A stretch of 64,000 nt of DNA from Rhizobium sp. ZPR4 (GTDB lineage Bacteria > Pseudomonadota > Alphaproteobacteria > Rhizobiales > Rhizobiaceae): the NCBI RefSeq assembly GCF_040215725.1, contig NZ_CP157967.1, positions 3,318,501 through 3,382,500 of the forward strand, written 5' to 3'. Under the pieces are notes generated by a model, which was not told the origin of the DNA, searched no databases, and was given only the letters and a program-made list of their open reading frames with translations. Every line of letters starts with the position of its first letter. The stretch's first letter is position 1. Made by a program: the position numbers and the translations under genes. This document shows positions 35,782-46,216 of this stretch, piece by piece.

Positions 35782-36400
35782 CTATCCGGCAATGCCGCCT
35801 GCCTGGACTAGGGGATGCAGTTCAAATCAGCATCTCGCCCATGCTGCTCCACGCATCGATGCCCTTTGCACAAATTTGAGCGACCAGGGCAAGCCAGACA
35901 AAATGACTGTGGCACTGTCATCGGCAAGATGATCATCATTCTCAACGCATGATTAGGCAACCGGATGGCATCCCCGCTCGCCCCACGACGCCCGCTGCTT
36001 TTGGTGTGTGCCTCGGCTGTTGAGTAGCGGCGCAAGCACTGCGGTCGCGATCTTGAAAGCCAGGTGAGCAAGAGCGAAGCTTGAATTTAGTAAAGGCCAG
36101 CGGAGCCCAAAGCTGGCGCCATTCACCGCGGACGGGCATCCATAGGCAGGCACCCGGAACAAGAAAGACCCGGCGGGAAAACCGGGCCTTTCCGTTTTCT
36201 GATCGGAGGTCAATACGGACGAATGCTGACTGGAGTTAGGGTCGGCACCCGACCGGCATCGGATCAGAACTTGCACTCGAAGCTGAACAGGCCGTCCATT
36301 TGTCAGTGCGGGCCCCGTGAGCCTGGTCGCCGCGATCTCAGCAACGGCGGGAAGATCAATGGGCCGAACCGCGTGCGGGCACGCGGCGCGGCGGAACCCT
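35782..36400. other. Gene-poor region between repeat and opgC
   Basis: No confident gene. A hairpin with GGCCCGG / CCGGGTC near 36160-36190 on the minus strand reads into TTTCTTG, a weak terminator. At 36264-36299 the minus strand reads a short MDGLFSFECKF then stop, which resembles the end of a protein and might be a decayed gene. The open frame from 36549 to 35953 is a shadow of opgC with no support. Confidence 0.4.
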
Positions 36401-37615
36401 TCAATGACGCTTTCCGAAATGAGCAGGCATTGCGATCGGTGCTGCAGGCGCCTTCGCCGCGCGCTGGCCGGCAAGCTCAAGCCGCTTGTGCTCGAGATGA
36501 TAGGCATAGAGGAACTGCGCGGCGATGCCGAAGACGACATAGATCGCACCGACGACGGAGCTCTTGTTGGTCACATAGAGAAGGACCTGGCCGGCCATGG
36601 CGAGTATCGTGCCTGCAACGAAGATATTCAGCGAATGCCGCCCGAGGATCGTCAGCGGGTGGCTTGCCGAGCGGCGCAGCAGCGCCGAAATGGAAGGTAT
36701 GCTGATGATCAGATAGGCGAGCGCCAGTACATGCAGCAGCCGCGGCAGCGACAGGAAGGTCTTGTCGAAGCCGGTGACCACGGTCGGCAGGCCGAGCATG
36801 GCGAGGTAGTCGCCGAGTATCCATAGCTTGTCGGTCACCCAGATGAAGGACAGGAGCACATAGGCGCAGGCCAGCGCGATCAGAACCGGATGGGCAGGGA
36901 TTTGCCCGCCGCGCTTGACATGCATGCTGGCGACGAAGCCGATGACGAAAAGCAGCTGCCAGGATAGCGGATTGAGGAACCAGAAGCCGTCAAGCAGCGT
37001 CGTGTGCGGCGCGATGTAATAGATGCCCGACACCAGCCAGACGCCGACCGAAACTGCGAGCAGAAGCAAAGGACTCCTTGCCTCCAGCAGCATGATCAGC
37101 GGCAGCATAAGGAACAGGGCGCCGTACATGGGCAGAATGTTGTTGTAGCCGATCTGGTGCCCGAGCGTCAGCAGCGCGGGAATGCCGCGCGCCGGGTCCA
37201 TCAGCAGGGCAAGAATGTTCACTTCGCAGAGCAGGCCCTTCTGGTGGAAAATCCACGCGCCGGAAATGAAGAGCACCAGCGTCACGAAAGTCGTGATCAT
37301 ATGCGCAGTATAGAGCGTGAAGGCGCGCCTGACCGCCTTCCATGCCATTTTCAGCCGATCGCCCGGAAGAAACCGCGTTCCGTAGGCAAGACCGACGGAA
37401 ATGCCGGAGATCAGTACGAAAGCCTCGGCGCCGTCGGAAAATCCGAAATTCTTGGAGGTCAAATCTTCGAAGATCTGCCCTGGCACATGGTTGATAAAGA
37501 TCATGATCAGAGCCAAGGCTCTCAGAACATCCAGTCGGGTATCCCTCTGGGAGACCGGCTTCGGCAAACTCACTCGTTGTGCCGGCACCGGGCTCATATT
37601 CGCCCTTGAATTCAT
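36401..37615 (-). CDS. opgC: OpgC-type membrane protein (periplasmic glucan substitution)
   Basis: 404 residues with about ten helices; the OpgC/acyltransferase-like signature is RLDVLRALALIMIFINHVPG, then FVLISGISVGLAYG. OpgC proteins add succinyl or similar acidic groups to osmoregulated periplasmic glucans from the periplasmic side. The start ATG at 37615 (MNSRANMSPVP) has a GGAG box; upstream TTG is less likely. It lies 90 bases downstream of ndvB on the same strand, so it probably acts on the same cyclic glucan (inference). Confidence 0.85.
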   Translation of the reverse strand: MNSRANMSPVPAQRVSLPKPVSQRDTRLDVLRALALIMIFINHVPGQIFEDLTSKNFGFSDGAEAFVLISGISVGLAYGTRFLPGDRLKMAWKAVRRAFTLYTAHMITTFVTLVLFISGAWIFHQKGLLCEVNILALLMDPARGIPALLTLGHQIGYNNILPMYGALFLMLPLIMLLEARSPLLLLAVSVGVWLVSGIYYIAPHTTLLDGFWFLNPLSWQLLFVIGFVASMHVKRGGQIPAHPVLIALACAYVLLSFIWVTDKLWILGDYLAMLGLPTVVTGFDKTFLSLPRLLHVLALAYLIISIPSISALLRRSASHPLTILGRHSLNIFVAGTILAMAGQVLLYVTNKSSVVGAIYVVFGIAAQFLYAYHLEHKRLELAGQRAAKAPAAPIAMPAHFGKRH

Positions 37616-37648
37616 AAAACTCTCCTGTTCCGACAATCAAATGCAATC

Positions 37649-37678
37649 GGGGCCAAAGAGTTCCCCCTTTGGCCCCGA
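37649..37678 (-). terminator. Hairpin between ndvB and opgC
   Basis: CGGGGCCAAAG pairs with CTTTGGCCCCG (11 bases, perfect) in the 90-base gap. On the minus strand it is followed by ATTGCATTTG, not a T-run, so it may attenuate or stabilise rather than end transcription. Confidence 0.6.
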
Positions 37679-37705
37679 TCGTCGAAGCGAAACAGTGCAG
37701 AAACG

Positions 37706-40700
37706 CTACTGTCCGACCGGAAAGCCCTCTTCGGGATGGGCGACCGCCCTGTCATTGATGGTCACCGAGTATCTCGCCGCATCGGGCGCTTTTGAGACGG
37801 AAATACGGTAATTTCCGCTCGGCAGTTCGATATCCGCCGCAAAGCCGTCCCAGTTCGAAGGCAGTGCCGGCTTGACGAAAAGTCGTCCGTTTTTCACGCG
37901 GATACCGAGAATGCCTTCGACAGCGACGCGATACAGCCAGCCGGCGGAGCCCGTATACCAGGTCCAGCCGCCTCGGCCCGTCAATTGTCCTTCGCAGTAG
38001 ATATCAGCGGCGACCACATAGGGCTCTACACGATAGGTATCAGCCTGATCACGATCGCGTGCATGGTTGATCGGGTTCAGCATGTCGAAGCAATGCCAGG
38101 CATCGTCGCCGCGATCCATCTCCGCCAGCGCCATAACCACCCATGTGGCCGCATGGGTGTACTGACCGCCATTTTCGCGCACGCCCGGCGGGTAGGACTT
38201 GATGTAGCCCGGGTCGCGGGCCGACTTGGCAAAGGGCGGCGTGAACAGCCGGATGATGCGGTTTTCGTCGTCGACAAGCTTGTCGAGCACGGCGTTCATC
38301 GCCTTCTCGCCGCGTGCCTTGTCGCCTTCGCCGGAGAGAATGTTCCACGACTGCGCGATCGAATCGATCTGGCACTCGAAATTCTCGCTGGAGCCGAGCG
38401 GGCTGCCATCGTCGAAATAGCCGCGGCGATAGTGACCGCCGTCCCAGCCGGCCGATTCCAGCGCCTTGCGCAGCTCCGGCAGGTGATCGGACCAGCGCTT
38501 GACGCGCTCCTTGTCGCCGCGGGCCTCGGCATAGGGCAGGAAGGCGGTGAGCATGCCGGCCAGGAACCAGCCGAGCCAGACGCTTTCGCCGCGGCCCTGG
38601 ATGCCGACGCGGTTCATGCCGTCGTTCCAGTCGCCGCCGAGGATCAGCGGCAGGCCATTGCCGCCCTTGCGCTTGATCGCGAGATCGAGCGCCAAGGCCG
38701 CATGTTCGTAGACGCTGACTTTGTCCTGCGACACGGTCGGCTGATAGAAGACGTCATGCGTTCCCGGCATCAGCGCCGCACCTTCGACGAAGGCAAGTTC
38801 CTCGTCGAGGAGCGACTTGTCGCCCGTCACGGTGCAGTACTGGTCGATGGCATAGGCGAGCCAGACGACATCGTCGGAAATATGCGTACGCACGCCGGCG
38901 CCGCTGCCCGGCAGCCACCAATGCTGCACGTCGCCTTCGCGGAACTGACGCTGGGCGGCATTGAGGATCTGGTTGCGGGCAAGCTCCGGCTTGTGCACCA
39001 GGAATGCCAGCGTATCCTGCAGCTGGTCGCGGAAGCCGAAGGCGCCCGACGACTGATAGAAGGCGGTACGCGCCATGATGCGGCAGCCGAGGCTCTGATA
39101 GGGCAGCCAGGCGTTGATCATGTTGTTCATCGCCTTGTCCGGCGTCGAGATCTTCACATGGCCGGTGAAGCCGTTCCAGAACTCGCGGCCTTCGGAAAGC
39201 ACGGCCTCGAAATCGGCCTTGCGGATTTCCAAAACCAGGGCGCGGGCCTCTTCGACGGTCGCCGTATCGCCCATGTAGAAGCAGATTTCCTTCTGCTCGC
39301 CAGCGGCAATCGTCACGTCGAAGGCCAGAGCACCGCAGGGGTCGCCATCCAGATCGGTCGAGTTAGAGAGCGCCGCAGCCGTCACCACGGCTTCCGGCAT
39401 CTGGATCGTGCCATGGCGGCCAATGAACTCGCGGCGGCTTGCCGAAAAGCTCGAATGCGTCTCGCTCGCCGCCATGAAGGCGGTCCGCTTGAAGTAATCG
39501 ATGCTGTAGGGGTTGTTGGCAAACAGAGCACCCGTCTCCTCATCCAGCGTCGACAGGATGAAGGGCCTGGTCTTGTTTTGATTGATGCCGAGCACCCATT
39601 CGGCGTAGTTGTAGATCCGCAGGCGCCGGCTGCCAGCGCCCTTGTTGCTGAGCCGCAGGCGGAAGAACTTGACCGGGCGCTCGCGATCGACGGTCTGAGT
39701 CAGCTCCAGCGCCACGCCATCCTCTTCGCTCGAGAAGACGGAGTAACCGAGGCCGTGACGGGCCTCGAAACGGACCTTCGCGTTGCGCGACAGGCCGGCA
39801 TAGGGCGTCATGACCTTGTTGCTGTCGAGATCGGCAACATAAAGCGCCTCGCCCGGACGGTTGATGACCATATCGTTGGTCCAGGGCGTCAACTGATAGT
39901 CGCGCGAATTGTGGCTCCAGGTGAAGCCGCCACCTTCGGCGGGAACATGGAAGCCGAAGCGCTCGTTCGAAATGACGTTGATCCACGGATGCGGCGTCGA
40001 CTGACCGCCGGGCAGACGCACGACATATTCGCGGCCGTCCTTGGAGAAGCCGCCATAGCCGTTCCAGAAATCGAGATCGTCCTGCGCCTCGATAGGCTCG
40101 GCCATAAAGATCGATTCCTGCAGCACAGTCGGCACGGTCAGACGATTGACCGGCGCCGGGCCGTCGGACTGCGCGGAGGCGAACAGCGTCGCCGCGCGGG
40201 CGATCTGATCGACCAGCTTGCCATTGCGCGCATGGAAGATCACCCGCGATGCGGCAAGGATCTCCTGATAGGTCTCGTTCTCGATCTGATCCTTGCGAAC
40301 CGAGAAGATGTTCTGGCGCAGGCCGTCGCCCTGATTGTGACGGACGTGTTCGACGAGCTTGTCCAGCTCCCGCTGCATGTCCTGGGCCTGCTCGACGGCG
40401 CGTTCGTTGACGATCACGAGATCGGCGCTGATGCCGCGCGACCGCAGATATTCCGCGGCCATCAGCGCTTCTCTGGCGATTTCGAGGTCGATATCATCGT
40501 TGATGCGCAGCGTGAAGATCGGGAAATCGCCCGAGATCGTCACCGGCCAGAGAGCAGACTGCGAATGCAAGCCGGCCTGCACGGTGGCGCCATCGGCGCG
40601 CAGATGCATGTCCGGGTAGACGAGATAACGCGCCAGCTTCTGGAAGGCGGCCGCCTGCTGCGAGGTGACGCCGACATGGCGCATCTGCATCTGCGTGCGG

Positions 40701-43700
40701 GTCCAGGCCTGCGTGAGCTCGATGCCGAAGGTGTCCGGATTGCGGTAGCGCTCGACGGCCTTGTCGACTTCCTCGCGGTTCGGCGCGGCAATCGTCCAGA
40801 AAATGACGCTGACCTTCTTGCCGGCGGGAACGCGCACCACGCGACGCAGCGACAGGCAGGCATCCATGGTGAAGCCATCGGTGCCAGAGAGCGTTGCGCC
40901 AGGATCGAAGGCGGCTGCTTCGGCAAGCGTGCGGCCGCGGCCGAGGAACTTGCGGCGGTCGGTTTCGAATTCGGTCGGGCGTTCCGATCCGGCATTGTCG
41001 ACGACCAGGTGAGCGACCGACATATCCGGCTCATTATAGTCGCGCTTGTTGCGCTCGGCGCGGATCACGTCGCCGTTTTTGCCGATCTCGGTGCGCACGA
41101 ACATGCGCGTGAAGACCGGGTGACCGGAATCGACGTCGTCGCTCGCAAGCGCTGGCTCGAGATAGGAGGTCACTTCGATGAAGCGATCTTCCGCACCCAT
41201 GTTGAGCAGCGTCACGCGACGGCCTTCGGCATCGTGCTCCGTCGCGACGATGCATTCGACGTCGCTGGTGAGATCACCGACGGTCTTGCTGTATTCGGCC
41301 TTTTCATCGCTGAAGGCGACCTTGGTCTTTTCTCCTTCGATGCTGCGCGGCTCGGCGGTCGCCGACCACCATTGGCCGGAAGCCGTATCGCGCAGGAAGA
41401 TGAAGGTGCCCCAGCGGTCTTCCGTCGGGTCGGCGCGCCAGCGCGAGACCGTCAGACCATTCCAGCGCGAGTAGCCGGCACCGGTTGCCGTCAGCATGAC
41501 GGAATAGTGGCCGTTGGAAAGGAAGGCGAGCTCGCGATCCTGCGTCGCCGGATCGGCGATCTTGCGGATCTCCGGACGCAGCATGTCTTCCTGGATATTG
41601 GCCGGCTGGTCGCTTTCGTGCTTCGCGGCCATGACCGGAATGTCGCGCGGCGCCTTTTCCTGCAGCAGCAATTCGGCCGCCTCGATCACCGGATCGGCAT
41701 GGAAGAGCTCGCGCAAGCGGCCATTGAAGGCGACGTTGGCGATCGCGGCGATCGACATGCCATGATGGTGCGCATAGTAATTGTAGACCACCGCGCACTT
41801 CTTGCCTTCGGGAACGCGGGTCGGCGTGAAGTCGACGGCATCGTGGAAGCCGTAGATGCCGAGCGCGCCCACTTTGCGCAGCTTCTGCAGGTTTTCGAGC
41901 GCCGCGGCCGGACGATACTGGCTGGCAAGGATCGAGGCATAGGGTGCGATGACGGCGTTCTGGCCGAGGCCGCGCTTGAGGCCGAGGGAAGGCACACCGA
42001 AATTGGTGTACTGGTAGTGCATGTAGTGGTCGCGGGCATTGAAAGCCGCTTCCGAAATGCCCCAGGGGATATCCGAGCCAAGACGCTTGGCGTAGTTCAT
42101 CTGCTCCTGCACGATAAGATTGTTCGTCTGGTTGAGGATACCGCCCTGGCGCTCCTGCATGACGAGCGGCGGCATCAGATATTCGAACATCGAGCCGGAC
42201 CAGGAGACCAGCGCGCCACGCGAACCGACGGGCACGACCTGACGGCCGAGACGATACCAGTGCTCGGTCGGCAGATCGCCCTTCGCGATGGCGAAAAGGC
42301 TGGTGAGGCGGGCTTCGGAGGCCAGAAGGTCGTAGCAGGCCGCATCGAGCTCGTTGGTTTCGACGCGGAAGCCGATGGAAAGCAGGCGCCGCTCCGGACG
42401 ATAGAGAAAGGCGTATTCCATGCCGAAGGCGAGTTCGCGCATCTGGTCGCGCAGCTTCGCCAGACGCTGGCGCAGCGAATCCACATTGGCGAGATCGAAG
42501 ATGCTGTCGGCAATATGGCCTTCGCAAACCCTAACCAGCGATTGCGACCAGGTGAGCACTTCGCCGCTCTGCGTCGACTTCACCTCATGGTCGAGGTTTG
42601 CAGCAAGCTTCTGGATGTCCTGCGCCAGAACCGAAAGATTGATGACGCGGATGGAGGCGAACTCATGCTCGCGCTTGACGGCGGCGAGCGCGTTCTGGAA
42701 GCCGACAATGCGCTCTTCCAGGCGGCGGCGCAGCGGCCGCACCGTCTTGCGGTCGTCCGGAAGCTCGGCAAGCATTTCGGCGAGAATGCCGGCGACGTCG
42801 CCGATACCGTCCAGATTGCCCTGCATATGCGCCGATGGCGCTTCCGCCCAGATGCGGCAGGCCGACGAAACGGCAATCAGGTGGCCGGCAAAGTTGCCGC
42901 TATCGACAGCCGAGATATAGCGCGCGCCCATCGGCTTCAGCGTATCGGTGTGATACCAGTTGCACAGGTGCCCGCGAAATTTTTCGAGCTTCGCCACGGT
43001 CGCCATGGTCTTTTCCATGCGATCGATGGTTTCCTCGAAGGAGGTCCAGCCGAAATGACGGGCCGAAATGACCGACAGCAGGTAGACGCCGATATTGGTC
43101 GGCGACGTCCGCGACGCGACGACGGCATTCGGGGTCTGCTGCACGTTGTCGGGCGGCAGATGGTTCTGCTGTTCGACGACGAAGGTCTCGAAATAGCGCC
43201 AGGTGCGGCGCGCGATCTTGCGCAGTTCGAACGAAACGCTTTCCGGCACTTCGAGCCGGTCTTCGGTCTCGGCCGACTGGCTGACATACCAGGCGATCGC
43301 CGGCGACAGGACCCAGAGCAGCGCAAAGGGAATGCCGACGAAGAAGGCGTTGTCGCCGGAGAGCGAGGCGAAGGCCAGAGCCAAGAGCGCCAGCACCGGC
43401 GCATGCCACATGACGCGGTAGTGGCCGAGGATCGTCGTCTGCGCGGCAGCCTGGGCGCTTGCGGCAGTTCGCCATTGCAGCATCAGCTTGCGGCTGACAA
43501 AGGCACGGTAGAGCGAACGGCCGATGGCGTCGGCCATAATGCAGGCGCCGTCGGCGATGAAGACGATGCGCAGCGCCACCTGGGCATTGGCGGCGCGGAT
43601 GTCCGACCAGACGGTGTAGAGATGGGCACGGGCGACGATATCGCTGGTACGCGGAATGATGCCGTTGATGAGCGACAGCGTCGGCGCTACGAACAGGCAG

Positions 43701-46216
43701 AAGATCAGAAGAATCTGCCAGATGAGCGCCGCCAGCGGCTCCATGAAGTACCAGCCGAGCACGGAGGCGAAGAACCAGGCGATTGGCGTCAACGAACGAC
43801 GCAGATTATCCATCATCTTCCAGCGGCCAAGGCCGGTGACGCCGCGCTTCGGATTGAAGAGATAGGGAAGGAGCTGCCAGTCGCCGCGCGCCCAGCGATG
43901 CTGGCGCGAGACTTCCACTTCGTAGCGGATCGGGAAGTCTTCGACGAGTTCGCAGTCCGTGACGAGGGCGCAGCGCGCCATCGAGCCCTCGAGCAAATCG
44001 TGGCTGAGAACAGCGTTTTCGTCGATCTTGCCCTTCAGCGACGCTTCGAAGGCATCCACGTGATAGAGGCCCTTGCCGGTGAAGGTGCCTTCCTCGACCA
44101 GATCCTGATAGACGTCTGAAACGGCGAAGACGTAAGGGTCGAGGCCGCGGTTGACCGAGAAGACACGCTGGAAGACCGACGCATCCTTGCCCGTGGTCAA
44201 GGACGGCGTGACGCGCGGCTGCAGCACGCCGTAGCCGCGCACGACGCGCTTGCTCTCGGGGTCGAAAACCGGGCGGTTGATCGGGTGATGCAGCTTGCCG
44301 ACGAGCTTCGTCACGGTATCGCGCACCAGGCGTGTATCGGAATCGAGCGTCATGACATACTGCACGTCCTTCGGCACGATATTGGCGCCAGGCAGGAAGG
44401 TGGTGTCGCGGTCGCCGCGCAGGAGCATGTTCAGCTCGTGCAGCTTGCCGCGCTTGCGCTCCCAGCCCATCCACGCGCCTTCGGCCGGATTGTAGAGACG
44501 GCGGCGATGCAGCAGGTAGAAGCGCTGGATGCCGTCTTCATCGTAGCGGGCAGCCAGATTGGCGACTTCGCGGCGGGCGTAGTCGAGGATTTCCAGATCG
44601 CGCTCGCTCTCCTCCTCCTGGCTGTCGGGCCAGTCGCTGAGCAGCGCGTAGTAGATCTCGCCGCCCGGATTGGCGAGATAATGGACTTCGAGATTGCGCA
44701 CGAGTTCGTCGACGCTGTCGCGGTTGCCGATCAGCGTCGGCACGACGACCAGGGTGCGGGCTTCTTCCGGAATGCCTTCCTTGAATTCGTAGCCGACCAG
44801 ACGCGCCGGCGTCAGATACATGGTGACGAAGAAATTGAAGAGGCCGGTGGCGCCTTCCGAGGCCGGCAGCGAGAACATCAGAAGCAGCAGGATGGTCTCG
44901 GCCCAGCCCATGCCGGCATGCAGCATGAAATAGCCGACGACGCCGAGCGCCACGACGGTCAGGAACAGCACCGGGGCTGCGATCGACAGCCAGTTCAGCT
45001 TGCGCCACTGGCGCACGAAGCTGACCGAAATCGGCGCACGGTAGCCGATTGCCTTTTCCAGCTTCTGGGTCTGCTGACCCATGATGAAATCGCCGATATT
45101 CGGCTCACGCGCCTGCCCTTCGCCCGATGCCTTGGCGGCCTCGGTCATCGCCATGGCGACCTGGGCGATCTCCATTTCGGTCTTGTCGGAACGGCGGGCG
45201 AGCTTTTCAATGCGGCGGCGGTAGCTGTTGCGCGAACCCGGATCGAGCTTGGCGTAGTCGGTCTCGTCCCAGAGCAGCTTGTCGACGGCGCTGACCTCTT
45301 CGACCCAGACGGACCAGTCGGTATCGTCGATGAGACGGAGGCTCTTGATGATGTTGCCCATCGTCACATTGCCCGACGACAGGCGATTGTGCTCCGCCAT
45401 CATGACGCTTTCGGCGTCGGTACCGGCCTCGGCAAGCCGCTTTTCGAGCCAAGTGACGGCAAGACCCGACGTATGCGAGCCGTCGCGCAGGCGATAGAGG
45501 AACTGCGTGGCGAAGGTATTGTCCGAGGTTAAGGGCTCGAGCGTCTTCAGGAACTCGGCGACCTTGGCATCGTCGTTGAGACGGATCAGCTCATCGACGG
45601 CGGCATTGGCCTTCTTGCGGGTCATGCGGCTCTGCTCGACGCGGCTCGAAATGCGGCGCAGATTTTCGACGAGGATGTAGCGCACCAGCGAAGGAACGGC
45701 CCAAAGCTCGCCGATCTTCAGCATCTCCACCGACTGGAAACCTTCGACGAGCGCCAGCAGGCCCTGATTGGATACTGTGCTATGCGTGTGGGCGACGTAA
45801 AGCCAGGCCAGCGCCATGGTGCGCGGCATCACCATGCCGTCGATGGTCAGCGTCTGCAGCTGGTCGTAAAACTTCTTCGGAAAATCACGGCGGACTTCCT
45901 GAATGGCTTCTTCGATGATGTAGTGGTTGTCGAGCAGCCATTCGGCGGCCGGCGTGATCGACTCGCCGGCATCGACATCGGCATTGGCCGAGCGATAGAC
46001 GCGCAGGATCTCTTTCTCGTTTTCCTTGTGCCGGGCGAAGAAATCGAAGGGCGCAAAGCCTGGCAGCTTGGTTTTCGCACCATTGCGGGCGAAGGTCGCG
46101 CCGCATTCCTTTATCTGCTCGTTGGAGAAATAGGTGGCACGGATCGCATCATTATGATCGATCTGCTTGGCTTCAGAATCGCGTGGCGTAACGGTGGAGA
46201 GATTTTGAGATGTCAT
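37706..46216 (-). CDS. ndvB: Cyclic beta-1,2-glucan synthase NdvB
   Basis: 2836 residues, the largest gene here. The N-terminal third is a membrane-bound GT84 glucosyltransferase with helix clusters near residues 405-465, 800-855 and 940-980, a DSD motif (MTLDSDTRL, about 623) and QHRWARGDW (about 772). A glycoamylase-like cyclisation domain lies near 1290-1500 and a GH94 phosphorylase-like domain, which sets chain length, occupies the C-terminus. It builds and closes the beta-1,2-glucan ring from UDP-glucose. Start MTSQNLSTVTPRDSE at 46216 gives the length seen in Sinorhizobium. Needed for nodule invasion and hypo-osmotic growth. Confidence 0.97.
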   Translation of the reverse strand: MTSQNLSTVTPRDSEAKQIDHNDAIRATYFSNEQIKECGATFARNGAKTKLPGFAPFDFFARHKENEKEILRVYRSANADVDAGESITPAAEWLLDNHYIIEEAIQEVRRDFPKKFYDQLQTLTIDGMVMPRTMALAWLYVAHTHSTVSNQGLLALVEGFQSVEMLKIGELWAVPSLVRYILVENLRRISSRVEQSRMTRKKANAAVDELIRLNDDAKVAEFLKTLEPLTSDNTFATQFLYRLRDGSHTSGLAVTWLEKRLAEAGTDAESVMMAEHNRLSSGNVTMGNIIKSLRLIDDTDWSVWVEEVSAVDKLLWDETDYAKLDPGSRNSYRRRIEKLARRSDKTEMEIAQVAMAMTEAAKASGEGQAREPNIGDFIMGQQTQKLEKAIGYRAPISVSFVRQWRKLNWLSIAAPVLFLTVVALGVVGYFMLHAGMGWAETILLLLMFSLPASEGATGLFNFFVTMYLTPARLVGYEFKEGIPEEARTLVVVPTLIGNRDSVDELVRNLEVHYLANPGGEIYYALLSDWPDSQEEESERDLEILDYARREVANLAARYDEDGIQRFYLLHRRRLYNPAEGAWMGWERKRGKLHELNMLLRGDRDTTFLPGANIVPKDVQYVMTLDSDTRLVRDTVTKLVGKLHHPINRPVFDPESKRVVRGYGVLQPRVTPSLTTGKDASVFQRVFSVNRGLDPYVFAVSDVYQDLVEEGTFTGKGLYHVDAFEASLKGKIDENAVLSHDLLEGSMARCALVTDCELVEDFPIRYEVEVSRQHRWARGDWQLLPYLFNPKRGVTGLGRWKMMDNLRRSLTPIAWFFASVLGWYFMEPLAALIWQILLIFCLFVAPTLSLINGIIPRTSDIVARAHLYTVWSDIRAANAQVALRIVFIADGACIMADAIGRSLYRAFVSRKLMLQWRTAASAQAAAQTTILGHYRVMWHAPVLALLALAFASLSGDNAFFVGIPFALLWVLSPAIAWYVSQSAETEDRLEVPESVSFELRKIARRTWRYFETFVVEQQNHLPPDNVQQTPNAVVASRTSPTNIGVYLLSVISARHFGWTSFEETIDRMEKTMATVAKLEKFRGHLCNWYHTDTLKPMGARYISAVDSGNFAGHLIAVSSACRIWAEAPSAHMQGNLDGIGDVAGILAEMLAELPDDRKTVRPLRRRLEERIVGFQNALAAVKREHEFASIRVINLSVLAQDIQKLAANLDHEVKSTQSGEVLTWSQSLVRVCEGHIADSIFDLANVDSLRQRLAKLRDQMRELAFGMEYAFLYRPERRLLSIGFRVETNELDAACYDLLASEARLTSLFAIAKGDLPTEHWYRLGRQVVPVGSRGALVSWSGSMFEYLMPPLVMQERQGGILNQTNNLIVQEQMNYAKRLGSDIPWGISEAAFNARDHYMHYQYTNFGVPSLGLKRGLGQNAVIAPYASILASQYRPAAALENLQKLRKVGALGIYGFHDAVDFTPTRVPEGKKCAVVYNYYAHHHGMSIAAIANVAFNGRLRELFHADPVIEAAELLLQEKAPRDIPVMAAKHESDQPANIQEDMLRPEIRKIADPATQDRELAFLSNGHYSVMLTATGAGYSRWNGLTVSRWRADPTEDRWGTFIFLRDTASGQWWSATAEPRSIEGEKTKVAFSDEKAEYSKTVGDLTSDVECIVATEHDAEGRRVTLLNMGAEDRFIEVTSYLEPALASDDVDSGHPVFTRMFVRTEIGKNGDVIRAERNKRDYNEPDMSVAHLVVDNAGSERPTEFETDRRKFLGRGRTLAEAAAFDPGATLSGTDGFTMDACLSLRRVVRVPAGKKVSVIFWTIAAPNREEVDKAVERYRNPDTFGIELTQAWTRTQMQMRHVGVTSQQAAAFQKLARYLVYPDMHLRADGATVQAGLHSQSALWPVTISGDFPIFTLRINDDIDLEIAREALMAAEYLRSRGISADLVIVNERAVEQAQDMQRELDKLVEHVRHNQGDGLRQNIFSVRKDQIENETYQEILAASRVIFHARNGKLVDQIARAATLFASAQSDGPAPVNRLTVPTVLQESIFMAEPIEAQDDLDFWNGYGGFSKDGREYVVRLPGGQSTPHPWINVISNERFGFHVPAEGGGFTWSHNSRDYQLTPWTNDMVINRPGEALYVADLDSNKVMTPYAGLSRNAKVRFEARHGLGYSVFSSEEDGVALELTQTVDRERPVKFFRLRLSNKGAGSRRLRIYNYAEWVLGINQNKTRPFILSTLDEETGALFANNPYSIDYFKRTAFMAASETHSSFSASRREFIGRHGTIQMPEAVVTAAALSNSTDLDGDPCGALAFDVTIAAGEQKEICFYMGDTATVEEARALVLEIRKADFEAVLSEGREFWNGFTGHVKISTPDKAMNNMINAWLPYQSLGCRIMARTAFYQSSGAFGFRDQLQDTLAFLVHKPELARNQILNAAQRQFREGDVQHWWLPGSGAGVRTHISDDVVWLAYAIDQYCTVTGDKSLLDEELAFVEGAALMPGTHDVFYQPTVSQDKVSVYEHAALALDLAIKRKGGNGLPLILGGDWNDGMNRVGIQGRGESVWLGWFLAGMLTAFLPYAEARGDKERVKRWSDHLPELRKALESAGWDGGHYRRGYFDDGSPLGSSENFECQIDSIAQSWNILSGEGDKARGEKAMNAVLDKLVDDENRIIRLFTPPFAKSARDPGYIKSYPPGVRENGGQYTHAATWVVMALAEMDRGDDAWHCFDMLNPINHARDRDQADTYRVEPYVVAADIYCEGQLTGRGGWTWYTGSAGWLYRVAVEGILGIRVKNGRLFVKPALPSNWDGFAADIELPSGNYRISVSKAPDAARYSVTINDRAVAHPEEGFPVGQ

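Noticed and set aside
36264..36299. MDGLFSFECKF-stop on the minus strand as the end of a decayed protein gene
   Set aside because: Eleven codons preceded by a stop; too short to assign, although a hairpin follows. Not listed as a pseudogene.
37985..44119. A 2044-codon open frame on the plus strand opposite ndvB
   Set aside because: It is an antisense shadow caused by GC-rich codon bias; it has no family motifs, no ribosome site, and His/Arg/Asp-rich composition typical of shadows.
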